41,928 nucleotides of DNA, from contig CALLII010000089.1 of assembly GCA_938009745.1 (NCBI GenBank), positions 1 through 41,928 of the forward strand, written 5' to 3'. A program made the translations under genes and the position numbers. Shown piece after piece: positions 25,684 through 34,263 of this stretch. The notes beneath the pieces were generated by a model. That model ran no database searches, was not told the origin of the DNA, and saw nothing but the letters and a program-made list of their open reading frames with translations. The stretch is from an uncultured Flavobacteriales bacterium (GTDB lineage: Bacteria; Bacteroidota; Bacteroidia; Flavobacteriales_D; CAJJDF01). The first letter of the stretch is position 1, and every line of letters starts with the position of its first letter.

Positions 25684-25687
25684 GTCT

Positions 25688-26161
25688 ATGTCTAAAAAAG
25701 ATTTTTTTAGAATTTTATTAAAAGCAATTGGAATCAACCTAATAATAGGAGTTATTATAGGAGCGGTCCCTATATTTTTTATGCTTTTTGTTAATGAATT
25801 TGCCTTTGCTGGCTTGATACCATTCGTAGGTCTTGTCATATTTGGTTTTGTAGTACATCATTTTTTAATTTTAAAAACTGATACATTGATTAACGCTTTT
25901 AATTTGGATTCAGGTTTTGATGATGACACGATTAATCTTGTGAATTTTGATTTTCAAAAAATGGTTCAATTAGGTTTAATAATTGTTGGTTTATATTGGC
26001 TTACAACAATAGTTAGTGAACTTTTATCTTTAATTCAGATTTTAGTTCAAGGATTGTATGGGTCTTCATATGTAACTATATTTACTACTTTAATACAATT
26101 TGGATTAGCAATAGGAATATTAATAAAGAGTAAAGACCTTGCTAAGGTAATAAGTAAATAA
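25688..26161 (+). CDS. Small integral membrane protein, 157 residues
   Basis: I do not recognise a named family. From the ATG at 25688 the protein is MSKKDFFRILLKAIGIN and so on, with two N-terminal hydrophobic segments (about 14-36 and 38-62) and two C-terminal ones (about 98-122 and 130-150). These are separated by a soluble acidic loop (DSGFDDDTINLVNFDF). The open frame extends upstream to a TTG at 25667, but that would overlap the peptidase gene, so the ATG 4 nt after the peptidase stop is preferred. It is 2 nt upstream of the pcm gene and clearly co-transcribed. Topology suggests four membrane helices, with no catalytic motif. Function unknown. Confidence 0.75.
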   Translation: MSKKDFFRILLKAIGINLIIGVIIGAVPIFFMLFVNEFAFAGLIPFVGLVIFGFVVHHFLILKTDTLINAFNLDSGFDDDTINLVNFDFQKMVQLGLIIVGLYWLTTIVSELLSLIQILVQGLYGSSYVTIFTTLIQFGLAIGILIKSKDLAKVISK

Positions 26162-26163
26162 AA

Positions 26164-26811
26164 TTGACAGATAGCTATAGACATAAAGGCCTAAGAAAGA
26201 AATTAGCAGAAGAGATTGCAGGTAAAGGAATTACCGATACTCGAGTGATTGAGGCAATTGGAAAAATTCCTCGTCATTTCTTCTTAGATACAGCATTTAT
26301 TGAGCATGCTTATGAAAACAAGGCATTTCCTATAGGTTCAGGACAAACAATTTCACATCCTTATACAGTAGCTTTTCAGTCCGAATTATTAGAGATAAAA
26401 AAAGGGCATAAAGTATTGGAAATTGGAACAGGTTCAGGATATCAAACTACGGTTTTGGTTGAGCTTGGAGCCAAAGTATACAGTGTAGAAAGACAAAAAG
26501 AACTCTTTGACAAAACTAAGAGAATCTTAACCAAAATGAGTTACACCTCTGCAAAACTTTATTATGGAGATGGTTACAAAGGAATTCCTCAATATGCACC
26601 ATACGATTCTATAATAGTTACTTGTGGCGCACCATTTATCCCTGAGGATTTATTGGGACAACTAAAAGTAGGAGGTAGGTTAGTAATTCCCGTAGGTGAC
26701 GAAACACAAATCATGACTTTAATTATTCGAGTTTCAGAAAAAGATTTTACCAAAAAGACTTTTGGAGATTTTAAGTTTGTTCCCATGTTGGAGAAGAAAG
26801 CGAGAGACTAA
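26164..26811 (+). CDS. pcm: Protein-L-isoaspartate O-methyltransferase
   Basis: A SAM-dependent repair enzyme of 215 residues that methylates isoaspartyl residues in damaged proteins so they can revert to aspartate. SAM motif I is LEIGTGSGYQTTVL. Other blocks are the substrate-side IGSGQTISHPYTVA, motif II YDSIIVTCGAPFIP and LKVGGRLVIPVG. The N-terminal MTDSYRHKGLRKKLAEEI is typical of the family. The start is TTG at 26164, 2 nt after the previous stop; no ATG or GTG fits that N-terminus, and the family sequence begins at this codon. It ends the run that starts with the acyltransferase gene; no terminator with a T-run was seen, and 120 nt separate it from the next gene. Confidence 0.94.
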   Translation: MTDSYRHKGLRKKLAEEIAGKGITDTRVIEAIGKIPRHFFLDTAFIEHAYENKAFPIGSGQTISHPYTVAFQSELLEIKKGHKVLEIGTGSGYQTTVLVELGAKVYSVERQKELFDKTKRILTKMSYTSAKLYYGDGYKGIPQYAPYDSIIVTCGAPFIPEDLLGQLKVGGRLVIPVGDETQIMTLIIRVSEKDFTKKTFGDFKFVPMLEKKARD

Positions 26812-26817
26812 TAGAAT

Positions 26818-26846
26818 ACCATTCACAAACTCTTTCCTACCATTCG
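26818..26846 (+). promoter_or_regulatory. Candidate LytTR-regulator operator (direct repeat) before the GloVer propeller gene
   Basis: ACCATTCA at 26818-26825 and ACCATTCG at 26839-26846 form a direct repeat with exactly 13 nt between, a 21-bp repeat period, or two helical turns. LytTR-domain regulators bind such paired repeats; the E. coli BtsR/YehT site is ACC(G/A)CT(C/T)A-N13-ACC(G/A)CT(C/T)A. The site is 86 nt before the start of the 835-residue T9SS protein. A weak -7 candidate TATAATTG is at 26880-26887. A LytTR regulator gene lies downstream at 29613. Binding is inferred, not shown. Confidence 0.6.
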
Positions 26847-26931
26847 TAAAACCGTTTTTTAATATGGCGTAAGCCTTATTATAATTGTATAGTTACTTAT
26901 ATGAGAATCAAATCTCACAACACTATCAATT

Positions 26932-29439
26932 ATGAAAAAAAATTACATCCTATCACTTGTTTTAACTGTAAGTTTAATCAATTTAAACGCTCAAAGTCCT
27001 AATCTTTATGGGTTAACTACCTTTGGAGGTAATGCTGAAGCAGGAGCAATATTTAAAACAGATATTACTGGTCAAAACTATAGTTTAATTGATACTTTTG
27101 ATGTTCAACAAGATGGAACTAGACCATCTAATCAAGAATTATTAGAGGTTGGTGGTAAATTTTATGGAGTTACAGAGCAAGGAGGGAACTATGATAGAGG
27201 AGTATTATTTGAATTTGATCCAGTTACTAATTCATATTTAACAAAACACCATTTTAATGCAACAACTGGTGAATATCCAAGATGTTTTTTACTATTGGGT
27301 TCAAATGGAAAAATTTATGGGACTACCTCTCAAGGGGGAACTTCAAGTAGAGGTACTTTATTTGAATATACTATAACATCTGGTATACTTGTTACTAAAT
27401 ATAGTTTTATTACTTCAGATGGTTATCGTCCTTCTGGGCAAATGGTTGAAGCTTCAACAGGTTTAATATATGGAGTTTGTCAATATGGAGGTTCAAACTC
27501 ACATGGAACTATTTTCGAATATTCTATTACTAACGATACAATGATTAAGAAAGGAGACTTTAGTGGTACAATTACAGGTAGAAATGCAACAGCTGGATTA
27601 ATGAAAGCAAATAATGGAAAATTATATGGTACCTGTTATAGCGGAGGGGCTAATGATTACGGAACTTTGTTCGAATTTAATCTTGTAACTAGTTCTATTA
27701 CAAATAAATTTGATTTTGATGCAGTTAATGGGAGATATCCTCGTGCTAATTTGATTCAAGCAGCAAATGGGAAATTATATGGAACTACTTATCAGGGTGG
27801 ATTTAGTACATATGGGAATGGAACTATTTTTGAATTTAATATCACTACTGATAGCCTTAAAAAGTTACATGTTTTTTTTGGATCAAATTCTAGTAAGGGG
27901 TATTATCCTCAAGGTTCTTTGTTAGAAACAACTCCAGGTAAATTTTTATTAAGTTTAAGTTATGGAGGTCCTAATTCATATTCTGGCTCCATTGCAGAAT
28001 ATACTGTAGCAACCAATACGCTAGTAGATAAGAAATTTTTTGATAAGTTTAGTACAGGAATAGGAGCTCATGGTAACCTTATAAAATCTTCAATTACAAG
28101 TAAATATTATGGGGTTACACTTTATGGAGGAACAGGAGATAATGGAGTTTTATTTGAATTTGATAATGCATTAGATACAATTATTAAAAAAAGAGATTTA
28201 TCGCCTTCAATAAATGGTAAAAATCCAACTAATAGTTTATTGCATGCAAGTAATGGAAAATTATATGGAGTGGCTAGAAGTGGAGGTAGTGGTCGTGGTG
28301 TAGTTTTTGAAGTAGATATAACTACAAATACAATGGTGAAGAAAGCAGAATTTGATGGTGCTAATGGAGCTTATCCTGCTGGAACATTGATTGAAGTAAA
28401 TGGAAAATTGTATGGTACAACATATTACGGAGGAAATAATGATGATGGGGTGCTTTACGAATATGACCTTTCAACAACTGTGATAACTAAACTTCAAGAT
28501 TTAGATGACTTCAATATTAGTAACTCATACTCTGGTTTAATTGAAGCTACAAATGGAAAATTATACGGGACTACTTACAGTGGCGGTTCGGCAGGAAGAG
28601 GTGCTTTATTTGAATATGACATAGTATTAGATACTATAATAAAAAAAGGAGATTTTGGAGTTTACGGAAAGGGAAGTGGTTCATATAGTAAATTATTACA
28701 AGCGACTAATGGAAAATTGTATGGTACCTGTTACTATGCAGGAAAATACAATAGAGGAGATGTATTTGAGTTCGATTTTGTAACAGATTCAATAAGATCT
28801 CTGATGTCATTTAACGATACAAATGGTTCTTATCCAAGAGGAGGATTAACTCAATCAAGTTCAGGAAAATTATATGGAGTAACTCCTAATGGGTTTTCGG
28901 CAATGGGAACAAACAATGGAAATGGTATTTTATACGAGTTTGATATTGCAACAGAGATGATTACACCAAAAGCATATTTTGATAGGTATACTACTGGCTA
29001 TGGAGGTTATGGTGAATTATTGGAAGCAAGTAACGGATTAATTTATGGTATTTCTAGATATGCCTCTGGTACTTTTAGAGGAGGAAGAGTAGTTGAATTT
29101 AATCCTGCAAATAATAACTTTTTAAGTAAATCAATGCTCTCTGGACAAGCTGAAGGAGGTTTAATAGAAGTTGTATCTTCTAGTAGTTCAAGTATTACAG
29201 AAAATGAAAGTGTTCAAAATATATTGATATATCCAAATCCTACAAGTAGCACAATAACTATTGATACTGAGGGCGTAGAAATAATCAACATCAAAATATT
29301 TTCTGTTACAGGACAATTAGTAGATTCAAAACTTAACAGTAATAACACTATTGATGTATCTAACTATAAAAATGGACTTTACATCATTAGAGTAGAAACG
29401 GAAAACGGGATTGCTCTAAGCCGTTTTATTAAAAAGTAA
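26932..29439 (+). CDS. GloVer-type tandem-repeat (beta-propeller-like) T9SS type A secreted protein
   Basis: An 835-residue surface or secreted protein. The signal peptide (MKKNYILSLVLTVSLINLNA) is followed by 14 copies of a roughly 50-residue repeat with the core N-G-K-L-Y-G-T-T-Y-x-G-G-x(4)-G-x-L/I-F-E-F/Y-D. This is the Gloeo/Verruco repeat typical of choice-of-anchor proteins. Repeats 7, 13 and 14 are the most diverged. The C-terminal 70 residues are a type A sorting domain (ILIYPNPTSSTITID, FSVTGQLVDSK, YKNGLYIIRVETENG, SRFIKK). Binding target and activity are unknown. A LytTR-like direct repeat lies in front of it, and a LytTR response regulator with its kinase follows, so it is a candidate target of that system. 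Two hairpins follow the stop. Confidence 0.88.
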   Translation: MKKNYILSLVLTVSLINLNAQSPNLYGLTTFGGNAEAGAIFKTDITGQNYSLIDTFDVQQDGTRPSNQELLEVGGKFYGVTEQGGNYDRGVLFEFDPVTNSYLTKHHFNATTGEYPRCFLLLGSNGKIYGTTSQGGTSSRGTLFEYTITSGILVTKYSFITSDGYRPSGQMVEASTGLIYGVCQYGGSNSHGTIFEYSITNDTMIKKGDFSGTITGRNATAGLMKANNGKLYGTCYSGGANDYGTLFEFNLVTSSITNKFDFDAVNGRYPRANLIQAANGKLYGTTYQGGFSTYGNGTIFEFNITTDSLKKLHVFFGSNSSKGYYPQGSLLETTPGKFLLSLSYGGPNSYSGSIAEYTVATNTLVDKKFFDKFSTGIGAHGNLIKSSITSKYYGVTLYGGTGDNGVLFEFDNALDTIIKKRDLSPSINGKNPTNSLLHASNGKLYGVARSGGSGRGVVFEVDITTNTMVKKAEFDGANGAYPAGTLIEVNGKLYGTTYYGGNNDDGVLYEYDLSTTVITKLQDLDDFNISNSYSGLIEATNGKLYGTTYSGGSAGRGALFEYDIVLDTIIKKGDFGVYGKGSGSYSKLLQATNGKLYGTCYYAGKYNRGDVFEFDFVTDSIRSLMSFNDTNGSYPRGGLTQSSSGKLYGVTPNGFSAMGTNNGNGILYEFDIATEMITPKAYFDRYTTGYGGYGELLEASNGLIYGISRYASGTFRGGRVVEFNPANNNFLSKSMLSGQAEGGLIEVVSSSSSSITENESVQNILIYPNPTSSTITIDTEGVEIINIKIFSVTGQLVDSKLNSNNTIDVSNYKNGLYIIRVETENGIALSRFIKK

Positions 29440-29443
29440 GAGT

Positions 29444-29474
29444 AAAATATACCTTGAGTAAGTATATTTTTTTT
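29444..29474 (+). terminator. Terminator after the GloVer protein gene
   Basis: A 9-bp stem (AAAATATAC at 29444-29452, complement at 29462-29470) runs straight into T's, 4 nt beyond the stop. The stem is AT-rich, so it may be leaky. Confidence 0.65.
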
Positions 29475-29485
29475 CATGAAACAGT

Positions 29486-29520
29486 ATCCAGATTCAATTT
29501 ATTGAGTCTGGATTTGTTTT
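29486..29520 (+). terminator. Second hairpin, probable back-up terminator
   Basis: An 11-bp stem with one G-T pair (ATCCAGATTCA at 29486-29496 with TGAGTCTGGAT at 29503-29513), followed by TTGTTTT. It separates the GloVer gene from the two-component genes. Confidence 0.6.
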
Positions 29521-29573
29521 TAAATAAAAGTAACAAATTACTTTATTGAATTGTTGGAAATCATTTTTTTTGG

Positions 29574-29605
29574 TTTGTCAAAACAAGTATTAACTATTAT
29601 CTTTA
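29574..29605 (+). promoter_or_regulatory. Probable promoter of the two-component operon
   Basis: TTTG at 29574-29577, a 20-nt spacer and TATCTTTA at 29598-29605 match the Bacteroidota consensus with one mismatch (final A for G). The start codon is 8 nt beyond, so the mRNA would be nearly leaderless. Confidence 0.45.
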
Positions 29606-29612
29606 ATTACAG

Positions 29613-30362
29613 ATGGAAAAAATAACCTGCATACTTGTTGATGATGAAAAAAGTGCAAGAGATGTGCTAACTAATTTATTAGAGAAAAAATTTCCATCTA
29701 TTGAAATAGTTGCACAATGCAAAAATGTTCTGGAAGCGGTAGAACAAATTAAAGAACATAAACCAAGTTTGGTATTTCTTGATGTACAGATGCCTAATTA
29801 CGCAGGTTATGAGCTAGTTAATTTCTTCACTAAAATTAATTTTGAAATTATTTTTGTTACAGCTCACGATCAATATGCAATTAAAGCTTTTGAGTTAAGC
29901 GCAATTGATTATTTGGTAAAACCCGTAAGTAGATTAAGACTAGCAGAATCCATTGAAAAATTAATGCTAAAACTGGATAGGACAGATAAAATTCAAGACT
30001 ATAAGAATTTATTAGATTCAATTCAAAAAAATGAATTCGAGACAATTATTTTACCTGAACTAGGAAATAAAAGACTAATAAAACTGGCCAATATTGTTGC
30101 TGTGGAGGCTAATGGAGCATATTCTACGTTACATCTTAAAGATGAAAAGAAGATTACGTTAAGTAAAAATCTCACCTATTTTGAGAATTTACTCCCTGAT
30201 AATCACTTGTTCTATAGAACCCACAGAGGCTGGATTGTCAATCTTAATTTGATAAAATCATACAATAAAGCTGAAAGCGAATTAATTCATGAATGTGGAT
30301 TGATTAGTAACATAGCCAGAAGTAAGGTAAGCGAATTCGAATCAATTTTTATTAATTCATAA
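29613..30362 (+). CDS. LytTR-family response regulator
   Basis: A 249-residue transcription factor of the AlgR/AgrA/LytR type. The receiver domain (1-120) has the acidic pocket D10-D11, the phosphorylated D57 in VFLDVQMP, T83 in FVTAHD and K103 in LVKPVS. The C-terminal LytTR DNA-binding domain (about 145-245) has IVAVEANGAYSTLHL, KNLTYFENLL and FYRTHRGWIVNL. It binds paired direct repeats spaced by two turns of DNA. Its stop is 2 nt before the kinase start, so the two are one operon. A matching repeat (26818-26846) lies in front of the gene just upstream. All phosphorylation residues are intact. Confidence 0.94.
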   Translation: MEKITCILVDDEKSARDVLTNLLEKKFPSIEIVAQCKNVLEAVEQIKEHKPSLVFLDVQMPNYAGYELVNFFTKINFEIIFVTAHDQYAIKAFELSAIDYLVKPVSRLRLAESIEKLMLKLDRTDKIQDYKNLLDSIQKNEFETIILPELGNKRLIKLANIVAVEANGAYSTLHLKDEKKITLSKNLTYFENLLPDNHLFYRTHRGWIVNLNLIKSYNKAESELIHECGLISNIARSKVSEFESIFINS

Positions 30363-30364
30363 TT

Positions 30365-32356
30365 ATGAAAAAAACGCTATTTCTTCTTATTATTATCCTC
30401 TCAGTTAGTAGCTTTTATTCTCAATCAAATAAAGCCTTTGAAATAAAATATATTGATTCTCTAAATCAGGTTTTAAAAACATCTACCGTAGATTCAGTTT
30501 ATTTAAAAGCATATAGCAATGTTGTTAAATACTATGTTAAATCAAATTCTGATACCTCATTGGCATTGATTAATATAGGAATAAGTGAAGCGATAAAAAG
30601 AAATAATATAAAGTATGAAGCTCAGTTTTTAGCCTATAAAGGGAGAAGCTTTAAATTTAATAAAGAGCTAGATTCATCTGTATTTTACTATGAATTAGCC
30701 ATGACAAAATTCTTAGCTAATAATGATTCTGTTGGATATATGGCTACTGTTAGTAACCTTGCAAATTCACTAAAATCTCAAGGGAAATATGAAGATGCTA
30801 CTACAAACTTTATAAAAGCGATTAATTATTTCGAGAAATTTTCTGATGAAAAGAATCAAAAAAAATCAATTGTAGGTAAATTGAATTTAGCTGGTATTTA
30901 TATTCCATTAAAGGAATATGAAAAGGGAAGCAAGCTTCTTTCAGATATTGTGGACCATCCAATAGTAAAAAACAGCAATAAGCTATATGGAATTATTTGC
31001 ATCAATCAGGTTGCATTCTTAACAGGATTAGGAAAGGAGGATGAAGCTATCTACTATGCCAATGAAGCCGAAAAAATCATTAAAAACAAATATAGTTTGG
31101 CCAATTTATATAACAATATTGGCGCAATGTATGATAAAAAAAAGGAGTTCAAAAAATCATTAGAATATCATATAAAAGCACTAGAAAACTTTGAACTAAT
31201 TAATAGGATATCCGGAGTTATGAAGTCCTATAATAATATAGGAAATGTTTATACAAAACTAGGTGCTTACGATAAAGCAGAGTATTATTTATTAAAGGCT
31301 AAAGATCTAATTATTAGGGATGAGAACATAGAAATGTTGTCCATTAGGACTAATTATAACTGTTTTGTTAAGCTTTATGAAAAGACAGGTAATTATAAAA
31401 AAGCATATGAAAATAGTAAAGTATTAGCTCAATTAAACGATTCCATTATGGGATTGGATACTAAAAAGGCTTTGATAGAACTGGAAACAAAGTACGAAAC
31501 TGAAAAGACAATAAAAGAAAGAAAATTGGCTGAAGCTAATGAGCAAATTTCATTAACAAGAGCTGAAAACAGCAGAAAGTGGAGTATTGGAGCATTTATT
31601 TTTGCTGGAGTTGTAGCTCTACTGTTATTGTTTATTTTTAGTAGACTAAAACTAATTCGCAAGCAAAAGAAGGAGTTGGATAAAGCCTATGAAATTTTAG
31701 AAGAAAGTAAAAGGTATGAATTGGCAGCTTCAAATTTAAAGGCTTTAAAATCTCAAATGAATCCTCATTTTATTTTTAATTCTTTAAACTCAATTCAAGA
31801 TTTAATTCTAAAAGAAGACACGGATTCATCTTACGATTATATTGTGTTATTTGCTGAGCTAGTTCGTAATACACTTACTTACTCTAACAATGAATTTATT
31901 CCTTTATACAAAGAGGTAGATTTTTTATCAGTTTATCTTAAGCTTGAGGAATTACGATTTGGAGAGGAGTTTAAGTACGACATTATAACAAATGGAATAG
32001 ACGCTATAAAAGTACCTTCGTTAATTATTCAGCCATTTTTAGAAAACTCACTAAAACACGGTTTACTCCATAAAGAAGGAATTAAAAAACTTACACTAGA
32101 ATTTAAAATGGACGAAGAATTAACCTGTATCATTACCGATAATGGAGTAGGAAGGGAGGAGTCTGCTAGGATTCAGAAAAGAAGAGGGACCAAAACACAT
32201 GAGTCATTTGCTATGAGCGCAATTGAGGAAAGATTAAATTTATTAAGCGATCAGCTGAATAAGAAATTTAGTTTTGATGTAGAAGATTTATATAAAAACG
32301 AACTAGCACAAGGAACAAGAATTACTGTTGTAATTCCGTTTGAGGATGAGTTTTGA
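30365..32356 (+). CDS. TPR-containing sensor histidine kinase (His_kinase/LytS class)
   Basis: A 663-residue sensor kinase paired with the LytTR regulator. It has a signal peptide (MKKTLFLLIIILSVSSFYSQ), a periplasmic sensor of about seven TPR repeats (60-360; clear copies at LANLYNNIGAMYDKKKEF and SYNNIGNVYTKLGAYDKA), a coiled stretch (365-405) and one membrane helix (407-426). The His_kinase domain follows, with H468 in QMNPHFIFNSLNS, the N-box PFLENSLKHG and the G-box ITDNGVGR. This is the HPK8-like class typical of LytTR partners. The TPR sensor suggests detection of a periplasmic protein or peptide rather than a small ligand. Both genes are complete and adjacent. Confidence 0.93.
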   Translation: MKKTLFLLIIILSVSSFYSQSNKAFEIKYIDSLNQVLKTSTVDSVYLKAYSNVVKYYVKSNSDTSLALINIGISEAIKRNNIKYEAQFLAYKGRSFKFNKELDSSVFYYELAMTKFLANNDSVGYMATVSNLANSLKSQGKYEDATTNFIKAINYFEKFSDEKNQKKSIVGKLNLAGIYIPLKEYEKGSKLLSDIVDHPIVKNSNKLYGIICINQVAFLTGLGKEDEAIYYANEAEKIIKNKYSLANLYNNIGAMYDKKKEFKKSLEYHIKALENFELINRISGVMKSYNNIGNVYTKLGAYDKAEYYLLKAKDLIIRDENIEMLSIRTNYNCFVKLYEKTGNYKKAYENSKVLAQLNDSIMGLDTKKALIELETKYETEKTIKERKLAEANEQISLTRAENSRKWSIGAFIFAGVVALLLLFIFSRLKLIRKQKKELDKAYEILEESKRYELAASNLKALKSQMNPHFIFNSLNSIQDLILKEDTDSSYDYIVLFAELVRNTLTYSNNEFIPLYKEVDFLSVYLKLEELRFGEEFKYDIITNGIDAIKVPSLIIQPFLENSLKHGLLHKEGIKKLTLEFKMDEELTCIITDNGVGREESARIQKRRGTKTHESFAMSAIEERLNLLSDQLNKKFSFDVEDLYKNELAQGTRITVVIPFEDEF

Positions 32357-32407
32357 TTTAATAATGAATAACTTACAATTACTTCGTATCTTCTCAAAAA
32401 TATTAAA

Positions 32408-32836
32408 ATGAAGAAACTATTTATAATTTTATTGGTTCTGCTAAATTCTTGCGGGTATATATTTTATAATTACCGAAGTAAAATAATAATCGTCTATTCA
32501 ATTCCGTTAAATACTCCTTTAGATTATTCCGTTAAGGAAATAGGAGGTTTCATATATAAACTTGGCCAAAAAGAAGACTTTTACGATTATTTTTCAAGTA
32601 ATAATTTTGATTCAGTTTATTTTTATGGCCCTGATTACCATACTTTTAATTTTAAATTATTAGAAGAAATGGATTCATTAAAAATCACCTTAGATTATTT
32701 TGGATATAATGGTAATAGATTAAAACCACCAAGAGCGGAGTTTTTACAAATAATATCGGATTCTTTAAAAAATAAGTTTGGTGCAAAAGAGAATATAGTG
32801 TATCTCAGGAGTAATCAGAAACAGAAGAATAAGTAA
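32408..32836 (+). CDS. Hypothetical lipoprotein, 142 residues
   Basis: I do not recognise the family. The N-terminus is a lipoprotein signal, with cysteine C15 in LLVLLNSCGYIF, so the mature protein should be lipid-anchored. The rest is polar and aromatic (VKEIGGFIYKLGQKEDFYDYF, SVYFYGPDYHTFNFKLLEEM) and may form a small alpha/beta fold. The tail is basic (LRSNQKQKNK). It starts 51 nt after the kinase stop on the same strand and may be read from that transcript, but no functional link is visible. Base composition is as in neighbours. The reading frame, lipobox and lack of an overlapping alternative support a real gene. Confidence 0.72.
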   Translation: MKKLFIILLVLLNSCGYIFYNYRSKIIIVYSIPLNTPLDYSVKEIGGFIYKLGQKEDFYDYFSSNNFDSVYFYGPDYHTFNFKLLEEMDSLKITLDYFGYNGNRLKPPRAEFLQIISDSLKNKFGAKENIVYLRSNQKQKNK

Positions 32837-32843
32837 TTATTCC

Positions 32844-32876
32844 TTGTTCATTATTCATTTATTAAAAATACCTTTG
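32844..32876 (+). promoter_or_regulatory. Promoter of the MATE exporter gene
   Basis: TTG (32844-32846), a 22-nt spacer and TACCTTTG (32869-32876) give an exact consensus match. The ATG is 16 nt beyond the -7 box. Confidence 0.7.
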
Positions 32877-32892
32877 CATTTCGATAAAACAA

Positions 32893-34263
32893 ATGCTAAA
32901 AACCTACACCAAAGAATTCAATAGAAACTTACAACTTGCTTGGCCAATAATCCTAGGATTACTTGGGCATACGGTTGTGGGATTGGTTGATAATATTATG
33001 GTTGGTAAATTAGGGACTGGACCACTTGCTGCTGTAAGTTTGGGTAACAGTTTCTTGTTCATGGGAATGTCGGTTATTTTAGGATTCTCTACAGGAATAA
33101 CTCCATTGGTTGCCGCATCAGATTCTACACATAATATCAAAGAAGGTAAAAGCGTACTTAAAAATGGACTTTTACTAGTTACAGGTTTAGGAGTTTTACT
33201 TACACTAATTATATTCTGTATTAGGCCACTTTTGTACCACATGAAACAAACCGAAGAGGTGGTAAAGTTGGCAATTCCTTACCTAAATATTGTTGCACTT
33301 TCGCTAATTCCATTAGCAATTTTTCAAGCATTTAAGCAGTTTGCAGATGGTTTGTCACAAACAAAATATTCTATGTGGGCAACAATTATTGCCAATGTGC
33401 TAAATGTTGTTCTTAATTATGTATTGATATATGGAATCTGGATTTTTCCAGAAATGGGAATAGTAGGAGCAGCCTGGGGAACATTTATATCTAGAGTTAT
33501 CATGGCGATTGCTATGTATTTGTTTATTGTGAAAAAGGATAAATTCTTGGTTTACTTTCAGGATTTATGGAAAGAGAAATTCTTAAAGACTACTATTAAA
33601 AAGCTTAATGGAATTGGATTTCCTTCTGCCTTGCAAATGTTCTTTGAGTTTGGAATATTTACTGCCGGTATTTGGCTTAGTGGAACTTTGGGAAAAAACC
33701 CACAAGCAGCTAATCAAATTGCTTTAAACCTATCTTCTATGACATTTATGTTTGCTATGGGGTTAGCTGTTGTAGCTACTATTAGAGTTGGAAACCAATA
33801 CGGGCTAATGAACTTTAAAGAGCTAAGGCGAATAGCTTTTTCTATCTTTCTTCTTATCCTTATTATGGATGTGATTTTTGCTATTTTCTTTATGATTTAT
33901 AATGAGTTTTTACCAACACTTTACTTAGATGTTAATGATATTGCTAACCAGCAAGACAATACCGAAGTAATCGCAATTACTGCAAAACTGATGATTATTG
34001 CCGCTTTTTTCCAGTTGTTTGATGGAATGCAAGCAGTTGTTTTGGGAGCACTAAAAGGAATGCAAGATGTAAAAATTCCTACAGCAATTACTTTTGTAGC
34101 CTATTGGATAATCTCTTTTCCAATATGTTATTTAGCAGGAATTACATTTGGATACGGATCAGAAGGAATTTGGTTAGGTTTTCTTGTAGGACTGGGAGCT
34201 TCTGCAGGTATGTTGCTTTGGAGATTTAATGTGGTTACAAAAAGGGAGTTACTAAAATCTTAA
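32893..34263 (+). CDS. MATE-family efflux transporter
   Basis: A 456-residue multidrug/toxin extrusion antiporter that pumps cationic compounds out using a sodium or proton gradient. There are 12 predicted helices in two bundles, with the N-bundle hallmark WPIILGLLGHTVVGLVDNIMVGKLG, GFSTGITPLVAA, and the C-bundle sequences NQIALNLSSMTFMFAMGLAVVATIRVGNQ and FDGMQAVVLGALKGMQD (the last two blocks are typical of NorM/DinF). Length and topology are complete. It has its own promoter. It ends with a 4-nt overlap against the opposite-strand gene at 34260, so the two are convergent with no terminator between them. Given the Na+-NQR nearby, sodium coupling is plausible but not shown. Confidence 0.92.
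   Translation: MLKTYTKEFNRNLQLAWPIILGLLGHTVVGLVDNIMVGKLGTGPLAAVSLGNSFLFMGMSVILGFSTGITPLVAASDSTHNIKEGKSVLKNGLLLVTGLGVLLTLIIFCIRPLLYHMKQTEEVVKLAIPYLNIVALSLIPLAIFQAFKQFADGLSQTKYSMWATIIANVLNVVLNYVLIYGIWIFPEMGIVGAAWGTFISRVIMAIAMYLFIVKKDKFLVYFQDLWKEKFLKTTIKKLNGIGFPSALQMFFEFGIFTAGIWLSGTLGKNPQAANQIALNLSSMTFMFAMGLAVVATIRVGNQYGLMNFKELRRIAFSIFLLILIMDVIFAIFFMIYNEFLPTLYLDVNDIANQQDNTEVIAITAKLMIIAAFFQLFDGMQAVVLGALKGMQDVKIPTAITFVAYWIISFPICYLAGITFGYGSEGIWLGFLVGLGASAGMLLWRFNVVTKRELLKS

Noticed and set aside
25667-25687. TTG start for the small membrane protein within the end of the peptidase gene
   Set aside because: It adds only seven residues (MIIISKS) ahead of an ATG placed 4 nt after the peptidase stop, which is the more usual start.
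26932-29439. Regular spacing of similar units, considered as a CRISPR or DNA repeat array
   Set aside because: Similarity is at protein level, units are in frame, DNA identity is low, and there are no spacers of constant length.
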